From Synchiropus splendidus (lineage: Eukaryota > Chordata > Actinopteri > Syngnathiformes > Callionymidae), in the NCBI RefSeq assembly GCF_027744825.2, contig NC_071335.1, forward strand, positions 10,145,001-10,209,000: 64,000 nucleotides of DNA. The letters run 5' to 3'. The notes under the pieces were generated by a model. It worked only from the letters and a program-made list of their open reading frames with translations. It ran no database searches and had not been told where the DNA came from. A program made the position numbers and the translations under genes. Below, piece by piece: positions 36,701 to 46,822 of this stretch. Positions within the stretch are counted from its first letter, which is position 1, and every line of letters starts with the position of its first letter.

Positions 36701-38049
36701 GCACGGATCCCTGCAGAAACACACACATATGAAAGCATTTGCTTGAAAAGAATTTGTTTAAACTTCAGAGCACATTGTAGCATCACCTCCAGCTGCTCTG
36801 AGGCCCATGCACTCGGTGACGTCCTTCCACTGTCTCCATCTCACATGTTCCGAACATACACTCACAGGACCTGATGATGAGGTCTGGAATCTTTGTGGTT
36901 TCATTTACATTTCACCGTTTAATGCTACTTTTCTACATTATTATTCCTTCCAGTGCGTGACTGATGATATTTTGCTTGATTTGAGAACGGGATCAGCGAG
37001 TCCACACTCTGTGAAGCATCAGCATTCCTAAGTGACACCATACCCACAATTTTCCCCATGATAAAAATAAAAACCACACAACCATGCACATGCACAAAGT
37101 CAGCTGTTTGTCTGTCCATCCGAGGACTTCTTGTCAGAGAAGTGAATTAACTGGTACATACATTGAAATCTGGGCCACCAGTTTTCTTTTGTTCCACGTG
37201 AAATATGTGTTGCAGCCAAAGTTGATAGGGTCATTGTAACATATGACGGTGGAGCCCAACAGCCTCAAGTTACTTGACAACCTGCAACAACCATACACAC
37301 ACACTGTCTGTTGTTTGGCAGAACACAAGGCGGATGTGGCTTCTTAGAGGAGACCTTTTTAGCTGGAGAGAACAGTGACTTTTTCAGGTTTGAAGTTGTA
37401 CTTTCCTTTTCTTCTCATGGTAATGTCACGTCTTTGTTTGTTTAGAAGGACTGGTGTTTGTCAAAATGAAAACATATTCTGACAGGCATGCAGTGCGTTT
37501 GTACTCTTTCTCCCCACTAGTGAACTATTAAAGATACTTCCTAAAGACAATACATAGACTAGGTTTCAGAATTATAATCTCATCCCTGCCAAGCAATGTA
37601 ATTTATTTCATGATCACGCATCACACCATTGTTAACTTGCTTGTTCTACACTTGTAAATGTTTGTCACCATTTATTGTAATTCAAATGTGTTTTGCCTGC
37701 GTTCCGGACTTCATGAGTGACTTCAAGAGAGTTAGGAAGCATTCCAGGAGTGTGGTCGAAGAGGCGAAAGAAGACACTGTTGCCGGGATTCCTTTTCACC
37801 TTCACCATGTATACGTTATCCAAGAGGATCAGGTTGTAATGACTCTCACTCTTGGACTGATGCAGTGGTGGTGATGTTTGGCTTGATCTATGCTCTCAAT
37901 TTGAGATGTCATCCAGGTCATCCTGCTAAATCTCGATGATGGAAGAAAGTAGCTCAGAACAAATGCAGGCCTTGAAAGATGAGCTACAGTGGAATCAGTG
38001 ACTGTGGTTACAAGCAGAGAGTGGCCCAACTGAGGCAATAGCTCAGTTA
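33706..38049. other. About 4.3 kb of unrecognised DNA
   Basis: No supported gene. The plus frame at 37629-37874 has a charged stretch (SDFKRVRKHSRSVVEE) with no recognised family or splice sites. Octamer-like ATTTGCATGA occurs at about 34660. Positions 36390-36720 are non-repetitive and moderately G+C-rich, a possible conserved element by texture only. Confidence 0.4.
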
Positions 38050-39659
38050 AGCCTTAGGTTTCAATGGCGTCATGTTCAGGCCGGTGTTGCCCTCCACGGT
38101 AAACTGGAGCACAGGATCCGGGTGGCAAAGAAAAGGAGCAGACAAGAAGAGCTGGCGGAGACGCTTGAAAGTCGATTCACCCTCAGAAGTCCAACTGAAG
38201 GGCTTCTTGAAAGAAGAGGTGCAGCTACCTTGCTGTAGTTCCTAAGGAAATTTCAAAAATTGAGGAACTTCTGTAACTGCTTGTGGGTCTCTGCCAATTA
38301 GCTACCACCTTAATCTTAGCTGGAGCTGACTGTGACCTAACATAAAGCCAAGGAAACCGACAGAAAAAACACCAAACTCACACTTTTTTGACATACAAAT
38401 GATTCTCTAGGAGGCATGGACAAGGGCGAGGCGAATGTGACTATAATGCTCTTCAAGGGAACTGGAAAAAATGAGAATGTTGTCAAGGTTGACATAGACA
38501 AATGGTTTACAGCTTGTAATACTGCTGGGGCATTGGTTAGGGCCAAAGGTACAGGCAAGTACTCAAAATGGCCTTGTGGAGTCCCTAATGCCATTTTCCA
38601 TTCGTCCCTGATTCTGAAAAGATGGTAGGCCTTCCCAAGGTCTAGTCGGGTGGATACTGTCGCCGGATCAATCAGGGAAAGTGGGTAGCGGTTTTTAACT
38701 GTGATGTCATTGAGGCAATGGTAGTTGATGCGGGGACTGAGAGACTTGTCTTTTTGGTCACAAAGAAGAGGTTCGGTTCAGTCCAGCAGCTAAAAAGTTG
38801 TGTCCAGTGCTTCCCGCTGAGGACAGTAAGCGTTATAAAGTCTGCTGGAAGGAAGTGGGGAACCATGATGGAGGTCGATATATGGTTGATATAGTGGGAG
38901 ATGAATAAGGTTGAGAAGGCAATGAGTACAAAGGTAATTTTTTCAGAATCGTTGCCAGAGATGGTGAGGGAAATGGGAAAAGTCTGATCAGTCACGTTGG
39001 GTAGGACAGCTGTCGATGGCACTGATGGTCGGGGATGCAAGTTTGTGGTTGATAAACTTGTCAGTGTCAGAGTCGACGAATGGAGTGCTTTTGAGTCTGT
39101 CGGAGGTAGCGTGGGAGTGTCTCACCTGAATATTGACAAGAGTGTGAGGAGGAGGAATCGGACACCTCTGGATCACTTGACCTGACTGACCACGGTGACG
39201 TCGGTAGGAGAGATGGTAGTGACGCTCCTTGGGATTGAGGCAGATATGGTTGTTCTGCATTGGCTCTGTGGCAGGTTAAGGCTGAACTAACATGGAAGAA
39301 AGAAGTTTGTACAGTGTGTAACTGTGAAGAAAGAAAATACAACCTGGAACTCCTGTTCTCACGTCATCTCTTACAAAGCCAGTTATCAAGACGGATGTCG
39401 AGATTGACCAGTTCATCCAACGTCTCCGGTTCATCACATGTTGCCAGCAGGTCGAGGATCTCACTGAATGAAAGCTGACCTAAGACCAACATCGCTCCAT
39501 CCACTCTCGAATGCCAGAATCCGTCAGTCGGAGACTGAAGGGTTTGACTGGTGGAGTCCACAGAGTGGAGTCCCCTGCTCTCCTCCCATGTAAGTTGAGC
39601 AGGTAAGCAACCTTAGCAAAGTCATGGGCAAAAGAACATCATGGGTTTGCACAGAAAAG
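38050..39659 (-). pseudogene. Decayed Ty3/Gypsy gag-pol relic
   Basis: Read on the minus strand in order: gag-like FAKVAYLLNLHG (about 39615) and LDELVNLDIRLDN (about 39410); an aspartic-protease-like FVDSDTDKFINHKLA (about 39080-39040) where VDSGA would be expected; then TFPISLTISGN (about 38985). Reverse transcriptase follows: [10 protein letters not shown] and [13 protein letters not shown] (about 38690-38615), [20 protein letters not shown], and a catalytic box reading NLDNILIFS (about 38490) instead of the usual YLDDILIFS. RNase H onset follows (PFSWTSEGE...LCHPDP, about 38190-38110). The order is that of Ty3/Gypsy pol. Several frameshifts, stops and deletions, the mutated YLDD box and a missing integrase show it is long dead. 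The gag region is interrupted at 39660 by the IS3EU-like element. Confidence 0.85.
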
Positions 39660-39842
39660 TACGGTGGCCGAGAAGTGTTAAACACAACAAAATGAACAGG
39701 AAACACCACAAAATTAACTCAAACCACAACACAAATAGCAGAAAACACGATGCAATGACCAGAAAACACAACGCAATTAATAGAAAACACAACGCAATTT
39801 ACAGAAAACACAACACAATTAACAGAAAACACAAAAACACCA
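39660..39842 (+). repeat. Left TIR with 21-bp subterminal tandem repeats
   Basis: Shares TACGGTGGCC, then AACAGGAAACACCACAAAAT, CACAACACAAATAGCA and AGAAAACACAA with the reverse complement of 40475-40591. It then continues with roughly three further 21-bp units (cagaaaacacaacgcaatta-like) that the right TIR lacks. Subterminal repeats of this kind often bind transposase, but that is inference. Confidence 0.85.
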
Positions 39843-39879
39843 GTCAAAGATGAAGGCGTGAGCCGGTGGTTATTCCTAC

Positions 39880-40368
39880 AAACAAGCCGCATTATTCTCC
39901 CGGAAAAGCCATTGATTCATCCAGACAGGGCCAAACCAAAGGGCTTGAGCCATCTACGTGCCATACATAATTTGGCCCCATTGAGTGATATGTCCGTCTT
40001 ATGAACCTTCAGCATCTTCTCAAATTCGTCCCTCGTGGATGCAGTTGTGGCAGCAACCTCATCACCACATCATGTTGCACGTGTAGTTTATGTTTTTGTT
40101 GGACCACCTGCCACATAGTTCTAGATCCCCACAACCGCCCAGGTCCACTTAATTCTACTGTAATGGCACGTCTAACTTTCTCATCTTCATCATCTTCTCT
40201 CTTTAGCCTCATCTTAAGTGTGCGCATGAGGATTGTTATTTGGTGGTAAGTTGACAGCTTGTCAAGAATGACATCATATTCATGCCCTGCATTAAAATAA
40301 TTACGAATAATCTCAATAAGCGAGGGTTCGTTGGCAGCCTTTGCTCTGAAGTGTGCGCTGGTGTCCAA
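39880..40368 (-). pseudogene. Transposase (DDE integrase-type) N-terminal remnant
   Basis: A 119-codon frame (40368 to 40009) begins at Met and contains IIRNYFNAGHEYDVILDKL, ITILMRTLKMRLKRE and SRTMWQVVQQKHKL, then VVMRLLPQLHPRGTNLRR. This has the layout of the N-terminal helix-turn-helix region of integrase-core transposases common in fish genomes (IxxYFxxGxxxxxILxxL...ISxRTLKRxLK...TVRxLLxxLDPxGVxxR). Past the stop at 40009-40011 the same frame continues as GPNYVWHVDG (39978-39949), matching the first catalytic Asp block (GPNxxWHxDG). After a frameshift, KPFG and INGFSG follow, equivalent to KPFGI...IDGFSR. The remaining catalytic residues are absent, deleted before the left TIR. Superfamily naming is from memory; the conserved blocks are seen directly. 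Confidence 0.7.
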
Positions 40369-40474
40369 CCAGTGACGAAATCATCATTGGCAAGGCAACC
40401 AATGAGAGACAGTCTCTGCTAGCCTGGTGGGTGGGACTAACATGTTTGCCCTCAACACTTACGTTACAAGTTAA

Positions 40475-40591
40475 TGTTTTTGTGTTTTCTGTTCATTGCG
40501 TTGTGTTTTTTGCTATTTGTGTTGTGTTTTGAGTCAATTTTGTGGTGTTTCCTGTTAATCGTGTTGCGTTTTGCACTTCTGGGCCACCGTA
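40475..40591 (-). repeat. Right TIR of the IS3EU-like element
   Basis: Inverse of the left TIR, ending GGGCCACCGTA at 40591; about 117 bp, with a few substitutions relative to the left arm. Confidence 0.85.
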
Positions 40592-40877
40592 GAAACGGGG
40601 ACAGAACTGCACTGTATGAGAGGAGGCATTAGCAGACAAGGTGAGAGAAAAAAAACCAATGCAAAAGTAATCCAAAGGAAAAGTATGTCAACTGACAAGG
40701 AACACACCATGAGGTACAGGAGGAGACACGGTAAACACTGAACGCCAGTGCCTTTTCACAGCAGGTGGAGGTGATCAGCGGTGATTGTGGTCAGGTATGA
40801 TCATGCCAGACTCTGACAAGAGGGAGCAGAGGGAAACAGACCAGGAGGAGGAAGAAGAAGGAGGGGTGTCATGACAC
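40592..40877 (-). mobile_element. Probable 5' LTR/leader of the Gypsy relic
   Basis: The outer edge is the palindrome TGTCATGACA at 40867-40876; on the minus strand this gives TGTCATGACACC, a plausible LTR start. The rest is C/T-rich on that strand and leads to the edge of the IS3EU-like element at 40591. The minus-strand frame just outside that edge is the same as the gag-like frame at 39659, but only a few codons support this. LTR identity is inferred. Confidence 0.4.
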
Positions 40878-42187
40878 GCCCACCAGCCTTGACAGATGAA
40901 TTTGTCACATTTATTAAATTATCATGAAACACTGCAACCATGTTCCTGAAATAAATAACTAGGGACATAAGTATGAAGGTTTATACATGAAATAAAATAG
41001 CATTTAATAATTATTTAAGCATTGAAAAAATATTTAATAATACACTAAAATATTTCATGGCACATTTATTTAATTATTGATTTATGTCTTTATTTATTTA
41101 ATCTCGCCTTGTCGAATTTGGTCCTCAATTCTTTTTAGCTGTAATTCGTGTTACACTACTGTATATGTATTGAGGTGAGAATACAGTTTCTAAGCGCAAA
41201 GACTTGATATCAGGTAGTGTACTGCATATTTATTTCTGCAGTAGTACGAATAGGGTTTTGAAAGACAAATCATTGCATGCAGTCATGCCAAATCACTTTC
41301 TTTAGCGCGTGCAAACATGTTTCCATTAAATCTGACCCGGAGTGGTCAAAACTTTGTGAAGAAGCTTTTGCCTCAACTTCATCTTAACCATGGTGAGCAA
41401 TCAACGGTGGAATAGCTTCGGAGTCAGTAAAATAGAGTTGCACAGATAATGGGTATTTCCACGGAGACTCCGATTTGGTCTTAACTAGGGAAATCAGCTC
41501 TTAAATTGAAGTTGCAATTGAACCTGATGGTCATTTAATCTTTAATAGCCCTCCTGAAAGTGTCCTCAAATGATCCATTATTCAGCAGTCATGAGTGGAG
41601 TGAGGAGCTCGAGCATTAGAGGAAAATATTGTTTCAGCTTTTCCGAAAATAAAACATGCAGCATTGTATGGGCTAGGTAGTGAGGGTGCCAGTGAAGGTT
41701 GCATGCTTGCATCGTACCCTGCCATATACTTAAGGTTGTCATATTGGAGTATTATTATGAATTCTCAAATGTATGATAGCCCACATTAATGCTCAGTTTA
41801 AAACATTTATTTCTTGTTTTGTAAACGCTAATGCTTTAGAGCTTAGAAAAAAAATGTCCATCAAGAATTCAGTGGAAACTTTGGCTCTTTATGTGACGTT
41901 ATATGTGGTTCAGCAGCTATAATGCAATATAGGATCTGTACTACGAGTGGTGGCAGTGTTTTTTCCAGGATGGACATCAACATACATAAACCACAAACCT
42001 CTGTACGCCGTGGGTGCAGCTGTGCAAAGACACCAAACATCACTTCTGAGCAAATTTTGGGGGTCCAGCATCGAGGTGCAAGTGAATGAAATCACAAACT
42101 TGTTGTGTTATGATACTTATTTTCAGGGGCGTCATTTAGGTATGCTAAGGTATGGTACCTGCCGCTTCTACTTGTATCCACCCCCTA
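40878..42187. other. Unrecognised spacer, very A+T-rich at 40905-41110
   Basis: The 40905-41110 block is dominated by ATTTATTTAATTATT-like runs and may be an old repeat. The remainder holds no gene or family I recognise. Confidence 0.4.
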
Positions 42188-42469
42188 TACAAGTAACATC
42201 CAACTTACGACCGGGATCGGTTCCAACAAACCGGTCGTAAGTCAGATTGGACGTAAGTGGAATGCCATTCAAAATAGCCGACGCGAGGGTTATAGGTGCT
42301 ACTGTAGTGGTAGATGGCTGTGTGAGAGTGAGATGCTGGGATGCTACGCTGCCGTAATTGTCGTACACGTTGCTGGGCTGCTACGTGCTGCGGTGCCAGA
42401 CACTGATTGATTGATTGTGGTCGTAAGTACGGGTGGACGTAAGTCAAGCAGGTCATAAGTCAGATGTTA
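42188..42469 (+). mobile_element. CAAGTAACATCC MITE, copy 1
   Basis: Starts CAAGTAACATCCAACTTACG and ends with the inverse GGTCATAAGTCAGATGTTA. It contains internal pairs of CGTAAGT motifs. It is nearly the mirror image of 58507-58805. The short frames with CLAPQHVAA and HSHTAIYHYSSTYNP recur in both copies as a by-product of DNA identity. No transposase. Superfamily unassigned. Confidence 0.75.
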
Positions 42470-42689
42470 GGTCCTGAGTGGGATTTGTTTTGCTGAAAAA
42501 ACGCAGGTGATGGGTCTAATGTTGCGCCAGTGGGCGAGGAAAGAGGGCCAGGTATTGAAGGCGGGATTGAGGCTGTTGTTAATCGAGAGAGATTTCATTA
42601 GGATCGTCGATTGCTTGTTAAAAAAAGGAATGCAAAAAGCAAAGTGCCTTGGCTCATGGTAAAATGCATTAATTTCAATTAAAAGTTGA

Positions 42690-42757
42690 TATGCCAGACA
42701 CAAACCGGCAGCCTTTGTACCCCGAGGACATGCTGTAACCACAATGCTACTGCAAAG
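42690..42757 (-). mobile_element. tRNA-like SINE head relic
   Basis: The minus strand reads GTAGCATTGTGGTTACAGCA, then TGTCC, and after about 20 nt GCCGGTTTGTGTCTGG. This resembles a degraded tRNA A box (TAGC..TGTGG) and B box (GGTTTGTGTCT against GGTTCGANTCC, three mismatches). It is weak but the spacing is right. Confidence 0.35.
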
Positions 42758-42762
42758 TCACA

Positions 42763-43340
42763 TGACAGTCATGTGCTTTTAATTTGTTGTCTCTTGGTCC
42801 ACTGTTATTTGTGTTTCCAGTTCCTGTCACTTCTCCTCCCACTGCAGCTGGAACCAATTCTACAACCAGTCGTCCTCCTTATCTGCTTCTATTTTGATTT
42901 CTATTTGGATTCCACGTGTGTTCGCTCTTCCGCCGCATTTTTTGTGATCGACCTCCGTACGTGTTTCTACACTGTGTGATTGTTTGTTCTTCCTGGCGAG
43001 TGTCTTTAACTCACATTTTCTGTTCTTCTGGTTCTCTCCTCTTGTACGAGTGTTCCACCACCCTGCACTTTTTGTTCTTTGGGACTCAAAGTTGTTCTCA
43101 GTGTGCCTTTTTGTTCTCGTTTTACGGCTGGGTTTGATTCTCACCTGTTTTCTGTTCCAGATTCTTCCCCCTCCCTGTGTGTTGTCTTCTCGCTCCAGTT
43201 TTGCTGGGACGCCTTCGGTCCTTGTCCTTGTGTGATTTATGTTTTTAGTATTAAATGTACTTGTTAACTTTAATCTCAAGTCTACTGTGGTCAGTAACAG
43301 AGTGCATTTGGGTCCAGCTCTTTGTGCTGCGAACGTGACA
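42763..43340 (+). mobile_element. Isolated LTR, probably Gypsy-type
   Basis: The 3' end reads GCATTTGGGTCCAGC...GCTGCGAACGTGACA, typical of fish Gypsy LTRs, preceded by TTAGTATTAAATGTACTTG (a variant polyadenylation region). The body is T/C-rich on the plus strand with many TGTTC and TTCC motifs. The left edge near 42763 (TGACAG) is a guess and no matching target duplication was found. The 175-codon antisense frame at 42860-43387 is a product of this skewed composition. No internal coding region follows, so it looks like a solo or truncated LTR. Confidence 0.5.
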
Positions 43341-44680
43341 AGAAGCCCTGCTTGCCATACCTTGGCTTCATTTGAATTGATTCCCATGCTTACTTTCTGC
43401 CTCTGCTACGCTTCTCCTGCAGCTGCTGCACCTGAGACCGAGTGTGGAGGCTGAGCTCCAGTCATTTCTGATGATTGAATAGTTCTATAAAATGCAAGCC
43501 TGACAAAAAATAAATGCAGGGTCATTAATGGACATCACTTCACTACTAACCAGAGATAAAACAACACCAGTTGTGCTGTTCTTTCTTTCTTCTGTCATTC
43601 ACTAAAAGTGTGCATATTCTTTGACACACAAGTTCATAGGCCCCACATCTAATCCCGGAACTTTAGTCAGTCAAAGGCCGGCGTTTTCTATGCAGCCACA
43701 ATGTTAATCCGTGCTCCCATCGACAAAGGCATCCCTGCAGACGGCTGTCGACTTCTACAGGGATTATCCTTCACTTATTGAACCTGCTCTTCAGCATTTG
43801 TAACAGTAGGAGAGATGGAGAGTTGCAGTTGCATACTGTTTAGGGGAGCAAAAGGCAAAACCCACTCGAGTTTGTTCTCGTTTCTCCAAGCTTGATCGTG
43901 ATTGAAATGTTAATATAGGAAAGCTGCAGTCTCTCACTTCTCTTAAATACATTTCCCTGTCTGGAAAGAACAGAAGTAACAGGATTGTAAAAGAAAGAAT
44001 GAGAGTTGAAAAAGTGAGACATGGAGACTGGAATGTGGGAACAACCAGTAAAAACACCCCATGTAATCACCAGCGTAATCCTTGTTAAAAAAAAAAAAAA
44101 AAAAATACTAGCCCTGCTCAGTGTGTGTCGCAGTATGTGCTTCATGTTTGAGTCTAAGTAGCTCTACTTCATAAAATCCAGTGATATCAACATACAATTG
44201 CATCAAACTCAACTGTGTATTGGATTTTAACAGTTTTTTAACAGAACTTTTCTCCACGAATGTTGTAATCTATCATTATCAAGTAACACGAATAAGTGAG
44301 ATATTTTCTGTAATAGTCTCAGATAAAAAAAATAGGATGATAGTAATATTAAATATGAATAAATATAAATATTAAAAGTTTATTAACTCAAAAATATCCA
44401 ACAGGGGCAGAGATATCAGAGGCGAGCCCCAAGATCACAACATTAGTCATGCATGAATATTCACATACATCACAGCCTGGTGGTCCGCCACCACACACCA
44501 CGCCCCTTGGTTGTTCGGCAGATTAATTAGGCCAATGCTCAATAGGCTCTGAGCTTTTAATGAATGGAGCTATAGAAGCGATGGAGGGACAGCAGGAGAG
44601 GTCGCGAGGGACGCCTCAGATAAACAAGCACACACAGGCTACTTTTGTCTTTTGCAGAACTTGAAGCAATCCAATGTGAT
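43341..44680. other. Unrecognised spacer
   Basis: An A-run of about 19 at 44087-44105; no gene or repeat family recognised. Confidence 0.4.
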
Positions 44681-45020
44681 TTCCATCCATCCGTCTTCCA
44701 CCTTACGGCATCTGAGGTGGGGTGGTGGGGGCAGTAGCTAAAGCAATGAGACAGGGACATCGCTCTCCCCAGAAACCTCCTACTTCACAAGCCACAGTTC
44801 TACTACATAATCCTGGTTCTGACCCCGGATTTCCTCCCAGTTGAATATGCCAAGATCACCCAACCTGAAAAGATGTGAGCCACCTCAATTGGATCCTTTG
44901 GACATAGAGAGGCAGCTGTTCTACATGGACTCTCTTCTAGATGACTGAGCTCCTCACCTACCTCCTCCCTTATTGTCCATTTAACCACTCTACAAGTATT
45001 TTCAGCCTGCTGATCTCTTA
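44681..45020 (-). mobile_element. RTE/Rex3-like LINE 3' fragment
   Basis: In minus orientation it carries degraded pieces of the C-terminal region of fish RTE reverse transcriptases, such as GDLGIFNWEE and LLPPPPHLRC where the consensus has LLRLLPPRP-like residues. It then ends in GGATGGATGGAAAT at 44681-44695. A very short 3' end made of GATG-like units is a hallmark of Rex3/RTE elements (established knowledge). Frameshifts and stops throughout. Confidence 0.65.
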
Positions 45021-46338
45021 AAGCATCGAAAGGTAGTTTTACCAATATTTGTTTTGAGCGGCGCCGCAGGTAAATGAGTGTAATTGCAAGCTGTCTTAAC
45101 GCTGGGTCTCTGGTCCCGCCCTCCAGCGAGAGGCTGAAGCAATGGCAAGACCGACAGACCCAGATAATAAAACTTTATTTCAACCGCACGTTTCAGAATG
45201 AAGAAAAGGTGAAAGTTTTGACATTTACTGAATTGGTGACAACAAATCACTAGTTATGAGAAATAAATAATGTAAGATCACGGGTCCTTCTCCTTCACAT
45301 GTCCGACTGGATTGCATTGAAGGCCCTACTTGAGTTCCGCGAGCAACAGAGATCAGAGAGCATCATGGGCATTGTGATGCTTCTTACGGGATTCTTCCAT
45401 GAAAAACTTGTCGAAAACCATCATGTTCATCTCCACCTCCATGATATGTTATGTGTTATCCAGCGCTGTAGAATAATAAAGACGAAGGTGCAGCTTTTTT
45501 ACTGTCTAGCTTTATTACATCATGACTGTTTCAAGGAGCATACAGTGATCACAGCGCGAGCATCAAAACGTCCGTTCACAGGTTTATTTTGAGTTGACTG
45601 TAGAAACAGACGTCAGAGTTAGAAACTATTCTTCTTCAATAAGGTCCAGAACAATCGCCAGGGATGATGAAATGTGGCACAGGTCGCGCCTCTCACCAGT
45701 TCTGAGCAGGTCTGCAGAACAGAGGACTCAGCTGCAGCAGCTACTACAGATAGAACATGAGCTATAGCATGTTACACTTGTCCAAACCAGATGGACCATA
45801 AACACTACTAATGGCAGTGAAAATAGTTCAATTAACTATTTTTGTTGTCTGATAGCGTTAGCCGCTAGTGGCTAATGTCGGAGCAAATCCGTTTTGCTGG
45901 CTATATCTACACTACTCTGTGATAAACACAATAAAATGAGTAACAGACAATGACATGCTTGTTAGCATCTCAAAAATAAGTTCCCCACACTTTAACACAC
46001 CCAAGACACCAGTCAAGTTGAAACATCGCCACTTCAGGATAAGAAGAAAAGCCTTTCATTACTCTCAGTTCCCAGCAGGCTGTAAATGCATCTCCTATAT
46101 TGACTCTTGTCCGGGATCTTTCAGTTTCCTCTTCTTGGACTCCTCACTATGAACTATTGCTTCTGCCATGATGTAAAGGAACTCAGCTCCCTGCCGAGGT
46201 CTCTGCTCTTCTGCCATAAAGTGTCAGGTGGGGCGGAGTTGGGGCTCTGACGTCACTCTCAGAACTCGCCTACAGAAATGTACACACTCCAAGGGAGTGC
46301 AAAGCATGAAAATATGACAGGACGACCATGTCCAATAA
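45021..46338. other. Unrecognised spacer
   Basis: No gene supported. Contains two CTAGTGGC/GCTAATG-like motifs near 45860-45875 and a GTGACGTCA-like motif near 46248. No family recognised. Confidence 0.35.
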
Positions 46339-46819
46339 GGGGCTTTTCACACTGCAGATTCTGTCTCAGCTGTCCTGAGTCCGATTCCCCCTTTAAGTGC
46401 AGCCTCGCACCTCTGTGCCTCAGGCGATGTCCTATTCTTTCTTCTCAGCTGGCAGCGCTCTGTGCTAGTTTGTGTACCACGATGAAGCAGATCTTAAGGC
46501 AGTGGTCACCAGCTGCGGGACACGAGCCCAAACCCATTTACGACCACTTTAGCTCTCTGTCACTTCATAACACGAGTTGCCACCTCAGATATGAACTGAT
46601 GACAGACCTCCACCACGGCTGTAACAGAATGTGGCATTTCCCAGCCATGCAATAATGTTGTTTATTTTACAAAAGAGAATTGTGGAGAATTTCCACAGAC
46701 AAGGTGCAGCTCTCCAGCTGGGATGAAGTCCGCTGCCAAAACCCGGTTTGCTTGTGTTGTCGGACTTTTGAGCTGAACGCACTTTGTCTCGAGACGAAGT
46801 GCGCAGTTTGAAAAGCCCC
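46339..46819. mobile_element. GGGGCTTTTCA TIR element
   Basis: Left end GGGGCTTTTCACACTGC and inverse right end GGGGCTTTTCAAACTGC; the match extends to 23 of 29 bases. 481 bp, no transposase. The left flank is TAA, which would suit a PIF/Harbinger target, but the right flank (AAC) does not match, so the superfamily is open. The 125-codon frame at 46278-46655 crosses the left edge and is rejected. Confidence 0.6.
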
Positions 46820-46822
46820 AAC

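Larger units (their letters stand above)
39660..40591 (-). mobile_element. IS3EU-like DNA transposon, internally deleted, inserted beside Gypsy gag
   Basis: A 932-bp element with termini TACGGTGGCC...GGCCACCGTA and long imperfect TIRs: 39660-39842 on the left and 40475-40591 on the right. The flanks GAAAAG (39654-39659) and GAAACG (40592-40597) agree in 5 of 6 bases, consistent with a 6-bp target duplication. TAC...GTA-type ends, a 6-bp duplication and long TIRs are, as I recall, features of the IS3EU superfamily. The left TIR is longer because it carries extra copies of a 21-bp AGAAAACACAACGCAATTA-like unit. The interior, in minus orientation, contains the remains of a DDE-integrase-type transposase (see 39880-40368). 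Confidence 0.7.

Noticed and set aside
37629..37874. Candidate exon with SDFKRVRKHSRSVVEE
   Set aside because: No convincing splice sites or family; kept only as a note in the spacer entry.
39641..39853. 70-codon frame with Arg-Lys-His-Asn repeats
   Set aside because: Is a translation of the 21-bp tandem units in the left TIR of the IS3EU-like element.
39601..39900. CRISPR-like array of short spaced repeats
   Set aside because: The repeats are contiguous 21-bp units without unique spacers, inside a eukaryotic transposon end.
42860..43387. 175-codon minus-strand frame, the second longest in the window
   Set aside because: Lies antisense within an LTR-like block; very Arg/Lys/Thr-rich because of T/C skew on the other strand; no domain.
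46278..46655. 125-codon plus-strand frame
   Set aside because: Crosses the left boundary of a TIR element at 46339, so it cannot be an old coding unit.
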